A stretch of 64,000 nucleotides of DNA from JAHIKV01 sp965195225 (GTDB lineage Bacteria; Planctomycetota; Planctomycetia; Pirellulales; Thermoguttaceae). Both the position numbers and the translations under genes were made by a program. The stretch covers positions 27,505 to 91,504 of the forward strand of contig CBDAFL010000168.1 of the NCBI GenBank assembly GCA_965195225.1. Reading direction: 5' to 3'. The notes below the pieces were generated by a model. It saw only the letters and a list, made by a program, of their open reading frames with translations, searched no databases and was not told where the DNA came from. Positions 34,421-43,770 of this stretch are shown here, in pieces. The stretch's first letter is position 1, and each line of letters begins with the position of its first letter.

Positions 34421-34433
34421 TTATACGTTCACA
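34421..34433. promoter_or_regulatory. Candidate TetR autoregulatory operator
   Basis: TTATACGTTCACA, 20-30 bp upstream of the TetR start codon; see the matching site at 33768-33780. Confidence 0.4.
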
Positions 34434-34658
34434 ACGGGGTGGCGGTCAAATAAATAGTCGTTGAGGCGGGATTGACCAGCTACTCTTATGGGGGGATAAT
34501 CCTAGTTTTGGTAAGGATATTTCATCGTACACAAATATCCAACCGTCGGTGGCGAACAACCCATGAATGCCATTTTTATGATTGTGTGGGGATGCCGATA
34601 TTGACAGGCAATCGCCAACGCAGCCGCGATAATTACGATTACACACGAGGAAACTCAG

Positions 34659-36032
34659 ATGACGCTCATTCGGGTAGTTGCGACTCTCGTTGCATCAATT
34701 ATCTTTGCCTTTCTTCTCAGTCCAAGCATAGCCATTTCCGCCGACGACCCTGAAGCTCTACCGTCGAAGAAGGGGCAAGACAAAGAGGCTGTTATCCGCC
34801 AATGGCTGGATCGGTCGCTCCAGTTCGCCTACAAGTTGGAAAGCGAGGAATTAGCGAACGCGGCTTTAAGTTTGATTGAAACGCATGTGAGCGTTGGCGA
34901 TTGGCGGCGCGTGAAGCCGCTGATAGACAGGATCAAGTCCGGAGAAATACGAGATGAATTAATCGTATACCTGCCTTCGATGGTCGCCGATTCCGGCGAT
35001 CTTGACGTTGCCTTTGCAATGGCCGAGAAGCTGGGCAAGGAACCGCGAAAATCTCCCATCGATGGAAGAACGCTTTGGAGTGATCGCAACCTGGCATTGA
35101 ATTCAATCGCATTACGCCAGATTCCGAGCCACAAGTTCGCCAACGCCGAGATGGTGCTGAGAATGATCGACGATCCGCAGGCAGTGTTCAACGGATTGGC
35201 GCATATCGCCGAATATCAAGCCAAGGCCGGACTATACGAAGACGCGACAGCCACCCTTGCCAAGGTGGAAGCAAAAAACGCGGATGAGGAAAACGAATAC
35301 GATCGCGTGAAAAAAATAATCGTTTCATGCAGGGCAACCAAGCGAAAAGACCCGCCCTTAGGCAATCTAGGACTCATCGCTTCACTCCGCGTTGTCAACA
35401 CCATTTTCAGTGATTTCGACTCCTATCTATCTCTATCCGACCTGGAAAAAGCCGAGAAGGAAGTGGACACATTAGACGGGTCCTCGGAGAAGTCGTCTGC
35501 TTGGCGACAAATAGCCTGGGCATACTACCGCAAGAAAGATTTGCCCCGCTGCCGTCAAGCGATACAGAAGTCGCTCGATAACGTCGAAGAAATTTCCAAT
35601 AGCTATTTGAAAGCCGTGACATACGTTTCCCTGGCGGACCTCTATCTGGAATTGGGTGAGACCGACTTGGCCAAGCAGATGGCTCAAAGGCAGACCCAGT
35701 TCGCTTGGACAAGAAGCTACTCGGCGGTGCTGCATTCATTCACCACCACGCCCTTGCTGGTTTCCATTCTCATACGAGTCGGGGACGTTGACGGCGCCGC
35801 TGCAATCATCGAGAAAATCGGCAAAATGGAAACCGACCCGATGCAGTCGATGTTTCTAGATCTCGTGTGGAACTATTGGGCGGCTGTATGTGCCTTGGAA
35901 GGAAAAATGGACGATATCGAACGCCGGATCGAGAAAACCGAGAGCAATCGGATCAAGGCGGTTATCTGCGCCGGCACGGCCTTCGGCCTTCGCGATAAAC
36001 AACGAAGCCAAAAGGCCGTCAAGCCGAGATAA
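34659..36032 (+). CDS. Exported TPR-like repeat protein of unknown function
   Basis: 457 residues. A signal peptide MTLIRVVATLVASIIFAFLL...IAISA precedes the mature part. The rest is all-helical with repeat-like units of ~35-40 residues: LANAALSLIETHVSVGDWRR, ANAEMVLRMIDDPQAVFNGLAHI, AWRQIAWAYYRKKDLPRCRQAI, AVTYVSLADLYLELGETDLAKQM, PLLVSILIRVGDVDGAAAIIEKI. These fit TPR or SEL1-like solenoids that bind protein partners. GGAAAC (weak site) precedes the ATG. GC content is lower than that of its neighbours. The upstream 34403-34658 shows no gene. Confidence 0.65.
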   Translation: MTLIRVVATLVASIIFAFLLSPSIAISADDPEALPSKKGQDKEAVIRQWLDRSLQFAYKLESEELANAALSLIETHVSVGDWRRVKPLIDRIKSGEIRDELIVYLPSMVADSGDLDVAFAMAEKLGKEPRKSPIDGRTLWSDRNLALNSIALRQIPSHKFANAEMVLRMIDDPQAVFNGLAHIAEYQAKAGLYEDATATLAKVEAKNADEENEYDRVKKIIVSCRATKRKDPPLGNLGLIASLRVVNTIFSDFDSYLSLSDLEKAEKEVDTLDGSSEKSSAWRQIAWAYYRKKDLPRCRQAIQKSLDNVEEISNSYLKAVTYVSLADLYLELGETDLAKQMAQRQTQFAWTRSYSAVLHSFTTTPLLVSILIRVGDVDGAAAIIEKIGKMETDPMQSMFLDLVWNYWAAVCALEGKMDDIERRIEKTESNRIKAVICAGTAFGLRDKQRSQKAVKPR

Positions 36033-36081
36033 TATCAACCACTAAATCTTTCTGTCATGGTTTCCAGCAGGAGTCTTACCA

Positions 36082-36885
36082 ATGCCTGAGAATCCAAAAT
36101 GCCCTCATTGCGAAGAGCAAAATGACGCCCCGACTACAAACGATGTCGCGGCGGAGCGCCCTCGCAGTAAAACTAAGATTACGTGCCTCATCGTGTTCAT
36201 CTTGTTTGCCGTTGTTGGGTTCATGATGCTGAAAAAGGCGATGTTTGAAGCCCGCGAGGCGGCGAGGGACTGTGCTTGCAAGTGCCCTCTGAAACAGATC
36301 GCCTTGGCGATGCACAACTATCATCAAACGTACGAGTGCTTTCCGCCGGCGTATGTTGCGGATGCCGACGGGAGGCCCATGCATAGTTGGCGAGTGTTGA
36401 TTATGCTCTTTATGGACGGGGACAACATCTACAAGAGGTATCGTTTTGACGAACCCTGGGACAGCCCCAATAACCTCGCTATCGCCAAGGAGGCCGGGCG
36501 AAATTGGCGATGTCCCAGTCAGCCAGACGTGGACTACCCCATTACCAACTACGTGGCGATCGTTGGACCGCATACGATCTTCGACGGCCCACACTGCCGG
36601 AGGTTTGAAGAAATCACCGATGGCATTTCCAATACGATCATGGTGGTGGAGGTCGCCGATTCGGGCATCCGCTGGAACGAACCGCGCGACCTGCGCTTCG
36701 ACGAAATCGATTTCAGTATCAACGGCGAGAAGCGGCCGGGCATCGGAAGCCATCATCCGAAAAAGATCAACGCGGCGATGTGCGACGGCGCAGTAATATC
36801 GATGCCCGACTCCACCCCGCCGGAAGTGGTTAAGGCGTTGACGACCATCGACGGCGGCGAGGACGTCGAGTTGCCGGAAAAGTAG
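36082..36885 (+). CDS. DUF1559-family protein (H-x9-DG type)
   Basis: 267 residues; GCAGGAG 9 bases before the ATG. A short zinc-knuckle-like N-terminus (CPHCEEQN) is followed by a membrane segment (ITCLIVFILFAVVGFMMLKKA) and the DUF1559 body: CKCPLKQIALAMHNYHQTYECFPPAYV, TDGISNTIMVVEVAD, and the H-x9-DG block HHPKKINAAMCDGAVI. The family is massively expanded in planctomycetes; members are pseudopilin-like, membrane-anchored and of unknown role. This one lacks the usual type IV pilin N-methylation leader and has a plain anchor instead. Confidence 0.85.
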   Translation: MPENPKCPHCEEQNDAPTTNDVAAERPRSKTKITCLIVFILFAVVGFMMLKKAMFEAREAARDCACKCPLKQIALAMHNYHQTYECFPPAYVADADGRPMHSWRVLIMLFMDGDNIYKRYRFDEPWDSPNNLAIAKEAGRNWRCPSQPDVDYPITNYVAIVGPHTIFDGPHCRRFEEITDGISNTIMVVEVADSGIRWNEPRDLRFDEIDFSINGEKRPGIGSHHPKKINAAMCDGAVISMPDSTPPEVVKALTTIDGGEDVELPEK

Positions 36886-36912
36886 CCTTCCCCATCTGAG
36901 TGGCGGCGAGAT

Positions 36913-37962
36913 TTAGATCGTCGTGTGCGTCAATCGACCGACGCCGGGATGCTTCTCGACGTCCACGCCCACCAGGATGATCCGTTTCCGCAGCGCCGCC
37001 GCCACCATCGCCAACAACTCCAACGTGTCCGGGTCCTCGCCGCCGGGTTGATGGACGTATAGTCCGCTACGGATCAGCAACGGCAGAATCGGCGCCGGCC
37101 GCGGCAATCCGAACGACACGAAATCGAGCATCGGCGCGCGCGGCAAAAACGCGTGCATCAACAGCGGGCGACGCTCGGCCGGGACGGCCAAGTATCGCGC
37201 CGCCAGGCGGGGAAGTTCGCCGCCCTCGATCAGCACGGCCGTCGGCTCCACGGAAGACGGCAGGACGTCGGCGTAGACCTCGCCGGTCGTAATCAAGCGA
37301 TCCCGCGAAAGAATTTTGCCGCAAACTTCCCGCGAGCCGGTCTCTCGACCCAATATCGTGAGCGAATCGATATCCGCGAACCAAGCCGCCAACGCCTCGC
37401 ACGGATCGCTCGACTCGCACACCTCGGGCAGCAACGGCCGCGGCCGGCCGCGTTCCCAGCGGTGAATATAGCCGTGGTTCCAACGCCGGTCTTGTCGGAT
37501 GTCGCCCTCGACGGCCGACGGCTCGGCCTCGCGATCCTTGCTCCGCATCGTGCCCCAGCATTGGCCGCAATGGTTGTGTTCGTGTTCGATCACCTCGACC
37601 CGCGCCTCGTCCAGCAGTGGAATCATCCAGCCCGCGCAATGGTCGCAATAATCCTCGTCCGCCTGGAGGTCGTTTTGCAGCAGGAAGCCTTTGCTGGGGC
37701 ACTCGCGCATGTCCCATCGCAAGATGTTTTTTTCCTCGTCCAGCGTCCAGGTCCAATCGCAGACTTCCTCGACGCCGGTTTTGTTCCACTGTTTGTAAAG
37801 GCCGCGCAGTCCTTCCCGCGCGGCGCTTTCCGCGTAATGTCGTTGGGACTCTCCGCCGATGGCCTCGGCCCAGAGCCGGCGGACGGCGTCCTGGCCCCAG
37901 CGACGTCGCAAGTAGTGAAACGTCCATTCGTAGTGTCCGCAAAAGTCCTGGCAGCCAAGCAT
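36913..37962 (-). CDS. Cysteine-rich hypothetical protein, coupled to the ATC-hydrolase-like gene
   Basis: 349 residues from the ATG at 37962, which overlaps the upstream stop (TGATG). The N-terminal part has CQDFCGHYEWTFHYL, VCDWTWTLDEEKNILRWDMRECPSKGFLL, and DEDYCDHCAGWMIPLL, which looks like a metal-binding site, then NHCGQCWGTMRSKD. The C-terminal half (ITTGEVYADVLPSSVEPTAVLIEGGELPRLA; IILVGVDVEKHPGVGRLTHT) is alpha/beta and unrecognised. Paired with the next protein, it probably acts on the same substrate, but the reaction is unknown. Confidence 0.65.
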   Translation of the reverse strand: MLGCQDFCGHYEWTFHYLRRRWGQDAVRRLWAEAIGGESQRHYAESAAREGLRGLYKQWNKTGVEEVCDWTWTLDEEKNILRWDMRECPSKGFLLQNDLQADEDYCDHCAGWMIPLLDEARVEVIEHEHNHCGQCWGTMRSKDREAEPSAVEGDIRQDRRWNHGYIHRWERGRPRPLLPEVCESSDPCEALAAWFADIDSLTILGRETGSREVCGKILSRDRLITTGEVYADVLPSSVEPTAVLIEGGELPRLAARYLAVPAERRPLLMHAFLPRAPMLDFVSFGLPRPAPILPLLIRSGLYVHQPGGEDPDTLELLAMVAAALRKRIILVGVDVEKHPGVGRLTHTTI

Positions 37963-38399
37963 CACCCGGTCTCCTTGGTCGGCGTTGTTTGTTGCGTGAA
38001 TCTCTGTTGGCAGGCCCCGTCGCCGCCGCTGCGTTGGAACGAGTATCCGGCCTCTTGGGCCATGGCGCCGCAGACGTGGTCGCAGTGTTCGCAGAAATAC
38101 GGGACGACCTCGCGTCCGTGGTCGCGGAGGTGTTTGATCGCGGGGCAGACGCGAACGTCCAGTTCGACCGCCTGCTCGACCACCGCAACCGCCACCTCCG
38201 CGTTCGGTTCGGCGGCGAAATATTCCCGCCAATCGTCGGCAACCGCTTGCGGGCCGCCCTGTTTCCATCGATCGGTTCGGCGGCGATAATACTCCTGCCC
38301 CAGCGACCGCCAGTATTCGATCAGCGATTGCTTGCCGTAGCAATCGTGGATGTGGCGAAAAATGGTGTTCACGGCAAAGTAGAAATCGGGTGCGGACAT
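37962..38399 (-). CDS. ATC-hydrolase-like (L-2-amino-thiazoline-4-carboxylate hydrolase family) small protein
   Basis: 145 residues. YFAVNTIFRHIHDCYGKQSLIEYWRSLGQEYY, then VVEQAVELDVRVCPAIKHLRDHGREVVPYFCEHCDHVCGAMAQEAGYSF. The conserved Cys/His cluster (C-P-A, C-E-H-C-D-H-V-C) resembles the ATC hydrolase family (PF14196), though the resemblance is by eye. The family may have a metal or thiol role. It is first of a two-gene operon. Confidence 0.5.
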   Translation of the reverse strand: MSAPDFYFAVNTIFRHIHDCYGKQSLIEYWRSLGQEYYRRRTDRWKQGGPQAVADDWREYFAAEPNAEVAVAVVEQAVELDVRVCPAIKHLRDHGREVVPYFCEHCDHVCGAMAQEAGYSFQRSGGDGACQQRFTQQTTPTKETG

Positions 38400-38565
38400 T
38401 CGTTTCCTTTGGCGCTCAGATCAACAATGTTGGAATAGGCGGTGGCCAAAAGCCCCCGAAATGTGTCTGTATTATGTGTTTTTTCGTCGTGGACCGACAG
38501 TCCCCTGTGAACGTATCTCCCCGAGCGATCAAATTTTTGCCGTTCCCCTCTGAGTGGCGGTAATC

Positions 38566-38594
38566 TTGACGGCATCCGGCGGCGGTTCTACGAT
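38566..38594 (+). promoter_or_regulatory. Promoter of the 107-residue protein gene
   Basis: TTGACG at 38566-38571 and TACGAT at 38589-38594 with 17-bp spacing, about 38 bp before the AGGAGG ribosome site. Confidence 0.6.
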
Positions 38595-38638
38595 GTTGGG
38601 AGTACAGTTGCCGTCACCAATCGAATAGGAGGCCCGTT

Positions 38639-38962
38639 ATGCCGCTGTTTGAGGTCGAAACCGAATCGCATATCATCATCACCTGGGCTGAAAACGACAA
38701 TCAGGCCACCGAAGTGGTGCGGGAAAGCTACCCCCACGAGCCTCCGACTCGTGTCACCCGCCGTCCGCGCGACACCTGGGTGATCTCAAAGTCGGCGTTG
38801 GGAATCAGCGGCGCGGCCGATCCATGCACAACCGCCCGCGATTGCCTGGCCAAGGCCGCCGGCGACAAAGTTCACGCCATCCGGCTCTACATGCAGCACA
38901 CCGGCGCGGACCTGGAATGTTCGCGCAAGGCGATTGAGTCGAACATGGTTATGGGGTGGTAG
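38639..38962 (+). CDS. Small conserved-looking hypothetical protein
   Basis: 107 residues. AGGAGG lies 6 bases before the ATG and a good promoter precedes it, so the gene is well supported. The sequence is hydrophilic alpha/beta (LFEVETESHIIITWAENDNQATEVVRESYP...) with no family recognised and no signal or membrane segment. It stands alone between divergent and convergent neighbours. Confidence 0.7.
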   Translation: MPLFEVETESHIIITWAENDNQATEVVRESYPHEPPTRVTRRPRDTWVISKSALGISGAADPCTTARDCLAKAAGDKVHAIRLYMQHTGADLECSRKAIESNMVMGW

Positions 38963-39041
38963 GGGCCAGTGATTAGTGGTCAGTGGTCAGAGACGGTGTT
39001 TTCCGCTTGCGGTTTCGCAAGAACTTTTTGCGGGCACAGGC

Positions 39042-40124
39042 TTATCCCTGGTAGACCGTCCGCGAGGGGAAGGCGAACTCGATGTTCTCGTCGGTGAAGC
39101 GTTGTAAAATTGCCAGATTGATCGCCTGCTGAATGTCCATGTAGACGCCGTATTCGGCGGCGAGGACGTAGAAGACCACCTCGAAGATCAGCGCCGATTC
39201 GCCGAAGCGGGCAAAATGGGCGCGGTCGAAGCGGACCCGCTCCTGCAACTCGACCGTCTCGCGGAGCATGGCCGAGATGGCCGAAACCTTCTCGCACGGC
39301 GTGTCGTAGGTCACGTCGATGGTGAACACCACGCGCCGCTGGTACATCTGCTTGTAGTTGTGGATACGGCTCTTCAACAGGTCGGCGTTCGAGAAGATAA
39401 GCTGCTCGCCGGAGATGCTGCGCAGGCGGGTGGTCTTCAGGCCGATGTATTCGACGTTGCCCATCTTGTCGTCGACGATGATGAAGTCGCCCAGCACGAA
39501 CGGTTTGTCGAGCACGATCGAGGCCGAGGCGAACAGATCGCCGAGGATGTTTTGGGCGGCCAGCGCCACGGCGATTCCGCCGATGCCGAACCCGGCGACC
39601 AGGGCGGTCACGTCGATACCCAGGTTGGCTACGGCCAGCAGCACGGCCGCGGTCCAAATCGCCATCCGGCCGACGAATCCCAGCGCGGAGAGGGTGGTGG
39701 CGCTGGCCGCGTCCGTCTCCTTGCGCCGCTCGGAGAATCGATTGACGGCTGAAACCACCAGGGCGTTGGCCCACAGCGCCGCCTGAATCAGCAGCGCAGT
39801 TACGGCGACCATCTTCACGATTTCCAGCGAGTTTACCGACAAGCCGAGCAAAAGACTGCCACAGCAGGCCGCCAGAATCAGCAATATCCAGGTCTTCGTC
39901 CGCCGCAACACGCATTCGAGGTCGTGGAACCAATCGCCTTTTTCCCGTTCGGCCATTCGGGCGGCGTAGTGGACGAGCAGACTGCGGGTCAGCCGCAAGA
40001 TGAAAAACACGACCACCGCGACCACCAACGCGATCAGCCAGGTGTGGAAGTTGTTCTTAACCACGTCCCACGCGGACTGGAGGAAGGCAACGGTATCTTT
40101 CTGAAGAGTCTGGACAAATGACAT
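39042..40124 (-). CDS. MscS-family mechanosensitive channel
   Basis: 360 residues from the ATG at 40124 (GGGGAG 8 bases upstream). Membrane segments: WLIALVVAVVVFFILRLT, WILLILAACCGSLLLGL, VAVTALLIQAALWANALV, and the pore helix region GFGIGGIAVALAAQNILGDLFASASIVLDKPF, the MscS signature. The beta domain (VLGDFIIVDDKMGNVEYIGLKTTRLRS, LIFSNADLLKSRIHNY) and C-terminal alpha/beta domain follow. It opens under membrane tension to release solutes. The length is near that of E. coli MscS plus one membrane segment. Confidence 0.95.
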   Translation of the reverse strand: MSFVQTLQKDTVAFLQSAWDVVKNNFHTWLIALVVAVVVFFILRLTRSLLVHYAARMAEREKGDWFHDLECVLRRTKTWILLILAACCGSLLLGLSVNSLEIVKMVAVTALLIQAALWANALVVSAVNRFSERRKETDAASATTLSALGFVGRMAIWTAAVLLAVANLGIDVTALVAGFGIGGIAVALAAQNILGDLFASASIVLDKPFVLGDFIIVDDKMGNVEYIGLKTTRLRSISGEQLIFSNADLLKSRIHNYKQMYQRRVVFTIDVTYDTPCEKVSAISAMLRETVELQERVRFDRAHFARFGESALIFEVVFYVLAAEYGVYMDIQQAINLAILQRFTDENIEFAFPSRTVYQG

Positions 40125-40329
40125 GGTTTTTCTCCCCATCGAGTATTTCCAACACTATGCCGCACTTCCCAATATCTGTCAATTGCCCGTAACCGGAATA
40201 TTTCGTTCGGCTACGAAGGGCTTGAATTGGACAACAAGCGCTCGTTGGATGGACTTCGTTCATCCATTGCACTTTATTGACACATGTACGCCAGAAGGGC
40301 ATGACATAAGATGTGACCGCTTTACACGC

Positions 40330-40806
40330 TTAGAGCGTGTTCGTCGCGCCGGTCGGATTGGGAGTGGCGCTCAATTGCGAGAGCACCTGGAGCAGGCCGT
40401 TAAGATGGGCCATTCGCGGACCGAATCGGTCGACAAATTCGTTGAGCATAAACTCACCGTCCAACAGGTTCTCGTAGTTGGCGTTGATCTCGGCCGTCAG
40501 CGATCCGAGGAACTCGGCATGCACCTTGCCGAGGGACTCGGCGGCCACGCGGCAGTTACGCGCCAGGTGCGGATTGGCCTGTTTCCACTGCCCCAACTCG
40601 GTGGCTCGTTGCTTATGGGCCGTGCCGAGCTGACCTACCAACTCCTCAAGCAGTTCGTTCTGCCGGTCCTGTGCCGAAAGAAGTTCGCGCAACAGCCGTG
40701 TCTGCTCGACGTCCTGACGTGCGTTCGAGGCCGCGGCATGGGCAGCCTGAGGTACGTCTATCTGGCTGAAAAGCGGAGGACGCGTTCGCTGCGATTCGCG
40801 GCTCAT
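40330..40806 (-). CDS. Coiled-coil hypothetical protein
   Basis: 158 residues from the ATG at 40806 (AAAGGA 9 bases upstream), preferred over the ATG at 40824, whose site is too close. Mostly helical: DVEQTRLLRELLSAQDRQNELLEELVGQLGTAHKQRATELGQW, a leucine-rich coiled coil, then FLGSLTAEINANYENLLDGE. No membrane segment. Similar proteins occur in planctomycetes; function unknown. Confidence 0.65.
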   Translation of the reverse strand: MSRESQRTRPPLFSQIDVPQAAHAAASNARQDVEQTRLLRELLSAQDRQNELLEELVGQLGTAHKQRATELGQWKQANPHLARNCRVAAESLGKVHAEFLGSLTAEINANYENLLDGEFMLNEFVDRFGPRMAHLNGLLQVLSQLSATPNPTGATNTL

Positions 40807-41098
40807 GGGCACTGATCCTTTCATCTTCCAGTATAAACAGAAAGTGCCCTAATTGTCGAGTAGCTGGCAAAAAAAGGCCCCGATTCGTCGATTGATGGGG
40901 GGGGATGGACGGGGCGACGGTTCACCCCCTTGCAAACGAGTGCATATCACACGCTTTCGGGCCTCAACACCCGCCTCAAGTTCCGATCAAAGAATCTAAT
41001 CCCTAAAGTCACCCCATGCACTTGCCCGATGCCCCTGGAGGCAGCGGAAATGGAGATTGTTCATTGACCGAAGAAAATCGTCCCGAAAGAGGGGGGTA

Positions 41099-41695
41099 AT
41101 GGAGGCCACAAGTCGTAAAACGAAGCCGACATTTGGATTTCTGACCGTTACCGACCACCCGCAATATGGGCTGTTTGGTGGGTATCTGGTCCTAAACATG
41201 GCCGGCCGGCCGTTGGAGTTCCACTGTACGGCACCGATCAAGCCGAATCGGGCGCAGGAGATTCTCTACGGCCGCACGCTCGAAGCGTTCGTCTATGGCG
41301 AGCAAATCGGACAGACACTAATCAACCAAAGCTCCACCTCCACGCAGTTGGTGTTTACCGATCGCGAGCCGGCGTTGGCCGCTCGACAGCACGTCTCGGC
41401 GCCGCTGGTCATGGTTCTGCCTTCCGATCCCCGGATCATGCCGCCAGTGGAAGGCGACTCGGCCACCGCGGCAGAATCGGCGAAAACATTCCGGCTCGAT
41501 ACGGCCCACGCCGGCGGGCCGCGCCTGGCGCTGTTCCAACACGGCGGAAACCGACTGGCCCTGCCCGAGCGAGACGGCGAAGACCGCCGATTGATCGTGG
41601 AGCGGTTGGCCGATCTGGAGGAGTCGTTCGATCTGAGCGAGCCATTCGAGCGGATCCGCGAGGCCATCGAGGAGGCCCGACAGGCAGCACGATGA
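41099..41695 (+). CDS. Hypothetical protein coupled to the SNF2 gene
   Basis: 198 residues from the ATG at 41099 (AGAGGGGGG just upstream). FGFLTVTDHPQYGLFGGYLVLNMAGRPLEFHCTAPIKPNRAQEILYG is beta-rich and looks conserved; the C-terminus is acidic and helical (DLEESFDLSEPFERIREAIEEARQ). Its stop overlaps the SNF2 start (ATGA), so the two proteins are made together and may form a complex. No family recognised. Confidence 0.7.
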   Translation: MEATSRKTKPTFGFLTVTDHPQYGLFGGYLVLNMAGRPLEFHCTAPIKPNRAQEILYGRTLEAFVYGEQIGQTLINQSSTSTQLVFTDREPALAARQHVSAPLVMVLPSDPRIMPPVEGDSATAAESAKTFRLDTAHAGGPRLALFQHGGNRLALPERDGEDRRLIVERLADLEESFDLSEPFERIREAIEEARQAAR

Positions 41696-43413
41696 CTTTC
41701 CACTGGCACGCACCACCTCCACCGGAGACCCAAAGCATCGACCTGACGTTTAGCGTCCGTCGGTACGGCGGGCCGGTGATCGGTGTTGCGCCGGAGCGCA
41801 GCCAACCGCTAAACTTTGAGTTTTCTCGGCCGCGCGTGGTGTCGATTCCCATTGCCCGGCCGTCGGTGCGGACGCGAAGTTTTCGGTTTACCGAATCCGA
41901 TGTAGCACAACCGCCCTCGGCTGTGTCCGGCGACTCACGTTCAGGCGGCGCCCTTTCCGGCCACACCCGGATCAAACCGCCGAATGACATAATAAAGCTC
42001 TCCGACCGGCTGGAATATCTCTTGCAGCCGTCGTTGGAGTCGCTGTTGGACGAGAGCTTGCTGGCGTTTCCCCACCGGCCGTTTCCGTTTCAGTTCGAGG
42101 GGATCGCGTTTCTCTATCCGCGTCAGGCGGCGATTCTGGCCGACGAGATGGGCCTTGGCAAGACGATGCAGGCCATTACCGCCATCCGACTGTTGCTCCG
42201 TCGAGGCGAAGTAAAAAGCGTGCTGCTGGTTTGCCCGAAGCCGCTGGTGACCAACTGGCGGCGGGAGTTTGAACAATGGGCGCCGGAAGTGCCCGTGATT
42301 GTGATCGAAGGAGATCAGGCGAAACGCACCTGGCAGTGGCAATTGCCCGACGTGCCCGTGCGCATCGCCAACTACGAATTGCTGCTCCGCGATCTTGACG
42401 GGGCGATGGATTGCCCGTATTTCGATCTGGTCGTGCTCGACGAATCGCAACGGATTAAGAACCGGGCAAGCTCCACCAGCCGGATCGTCCGGTCGATTTC
42501 ACGCCGGCGTAGTTGGGCCTTGACCGGCACGCCGGTCGAAAACAGCGCCGAAGACCTGTTGGGTATTTTCGAGTTCCTCGCGCCGGGATTTCTCTCGCCG
42601 GAGATGAAGCCGCGCTCGATCGGCCGTTCGATCGGCGACCACGTGCTGCGACGGACCAAGGAGCAGGTGCTTGCCGACCTGCCCGCCAAACTGGTCCACG
42701 ACGCACCGCTCGATCTGACGCCCCAGCAACGCGAAAGCTATCGGCTGGCCGAGGAGAAAGGCGTGGTGCGGCTGACCGAGTTGGGCAAGTCGGCCGCAAT
42801 CCAGCACGTTTTCGAGCTGGTGCTGCGGCTGAAACAGATATGCAACTTCGATTCGGCCACCGGCGCCAGCGCGAAACTCGAACGTCTCGACGCCGATATG
42901 GAGGAAATCGCCGAAAGCGGCCGCAAAGCGATCGTTTTCAGCCAGTGGGTCAGCACGCTGCGGATTCTTTCCAGGCGACTCGAACGGTTCGGTCCGATGG
43001 AGTATCACGGACAAGTGCCTTTCGCCCGGCGCGACTCGGTGATCAACCAGTTCCGCGAAGACCCCAACCGGCACGTGATGTTGATCAGTTATGGGGCAGG
43101 CGGCGTGGGCCTGAACCTTCAGTTCGTCAACTACGTATTCCTCTTCGACCGCTGGTGGAACCCGGCCGTCGAGGATCAGGCGATAAACCGTGCCCATCGG
43201 ATCGGCGTGCATGGCCCGGTGAACGTTACCCGGTTCCTGATGGTCGATACGATCGAGGAGCGGATCGACGCCATTCTGCGAGAGAAGCGCGATCTGTTCG
43301 ACGCCATTTTCTCGGGCACGGAGGACCGCCGCAAGCTCGGCCTGACGCAGGAAGAGCTATTTGGTCTCTTCCAGCTAAAATGCCCCTCCGGCCCGATCGA
43401 TTTGGCGGCGTAA
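41692..43413 (+). CDS. SNF2-family DNA-dependent ATPase
   Basis: 573 residues. An N-terminal ~130-residue region without known domain is followed by the two helicase lobes: LADEMGLGKTMQAITAIR (motif I), VLLVCPKPLVTNWRREFEQW (Ia), VVLDESQRIKN (motif II as DESQ rather than DEAH), SWALTGTPVENSAEDL (III), then KAIVFSQWVSTLRILSRRLE (IV), LISYGAGGVGLNLQFVNYVFLFDRWWNPAVEDQAINRAHRIG (V-VI). It translocates on double-stranded DNA and remodels bound protein. No SWIM domain is seen. The start overlaps the upstream stop. Confidence 0.92.
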   Translation: MTFHWHAPPPPETQSIDLTFSVRRYGGPVIGVAPERSQPLNFEFSRPRVVSIPIARPSVRTRSFRFTESDVAQPPSAVSGDSRSGGALSGHTRIKPPNDIIKLSDRLEYLLQPSLESLLDESLLAFPHRPFPFQFEGIAFLYPRQAAILADEMGLGKTMQAITAIRLLLRRGEVKSVLLVCPKPLVTNWRREFEQWAPEVPVIVIEGDQAKRTWQWQLPDVPVRIANYELLLRDLDGAMDCPYFDLVVLDESQRIKNRASSTSRIVRSISRRRSWALTGTPVENSAEDLLGIFEFLAPGFLSPEMKPRSIGRSIGDHVLRRTKEQVLADLPAKLVHDAPLDLTPQQRESYRLAEEKGVVRLTELGKSAAIQHVFELVLRLKQICNFDSATGASAKLERLDADMEEIAESGRKAIVFSQWVSTLRILSRRLERFGPMEYHGQVPFARRDSVINQFREDPNRHVMLISYGAGGVGLNLQFVNYVFLFDRWWNPAVEDQAINRAHRIGVHGPVNVTRFLMVDTIEERIDAILREKRDLFDAIFSGTEDRRKLGLTQEELFGLFQLKCPSGPIDLAA

Positions 43414-43554
43414 AACCGCGAACGGCCGCCAAAAACCGCTTTATGGCGGTTGCGCGGAGTTGGTGATACTTCGGTAAGTGACCGCTTGAGAGCCTTGACC
43501 GCCATCGCCGCGAGGGGTAAGCTAAAATGTGGTTAGAGGAGGAGTTGCCCGCCC

Positions 43555-43770
43555 ATGCAGAATTCAATACCCTTTGCGGAAGTCCTCGATGCGGCCGATA
43601 GGTTGTCCCTTCCTGAACGGGAGGAGTTGGTCGACATTCTCCACCGTCGGATGATCGAACAGCGGCGAGAGGAGATCGCCAACGACGTCCGGGACGCCGA
43701 ACACGAATATCAGGCCGGCGGTTGCCGCCCGGTCGATGCAAACGAACTGATAAAAGAGATACTGTCGTGA
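43555..43770 (+). CDS. Antitoxin of a YafQ/RelE-type pair
   Basis: 71 residues. IPFAEVLDAADRLSLPEREELVDILHRRMIEQRREEIANDV is a helical antitoxin pattern often found upstream of RelE-type toxins. A GAGGAGGAG lies 11 bases upstream. Its TGA overlaps the GTG start of the toxin, so translation is coupled. Confidence 0.8.
   Translation: MQNSIPFAEVLDAADRLSLPEREELVDILHRRMIEQRREEIANDVRDAEHEYQAGGCRPVDANELIKEILS

Noticed and set aside
36913..38343. Longer form (476 residues) of the cysteine-rich protein
   Set aside because: The first 127 codons are antisense-frame Arg-rich sequence overlapping the upstream gene; the ATG at 37962 is coupled to the upstream stop.
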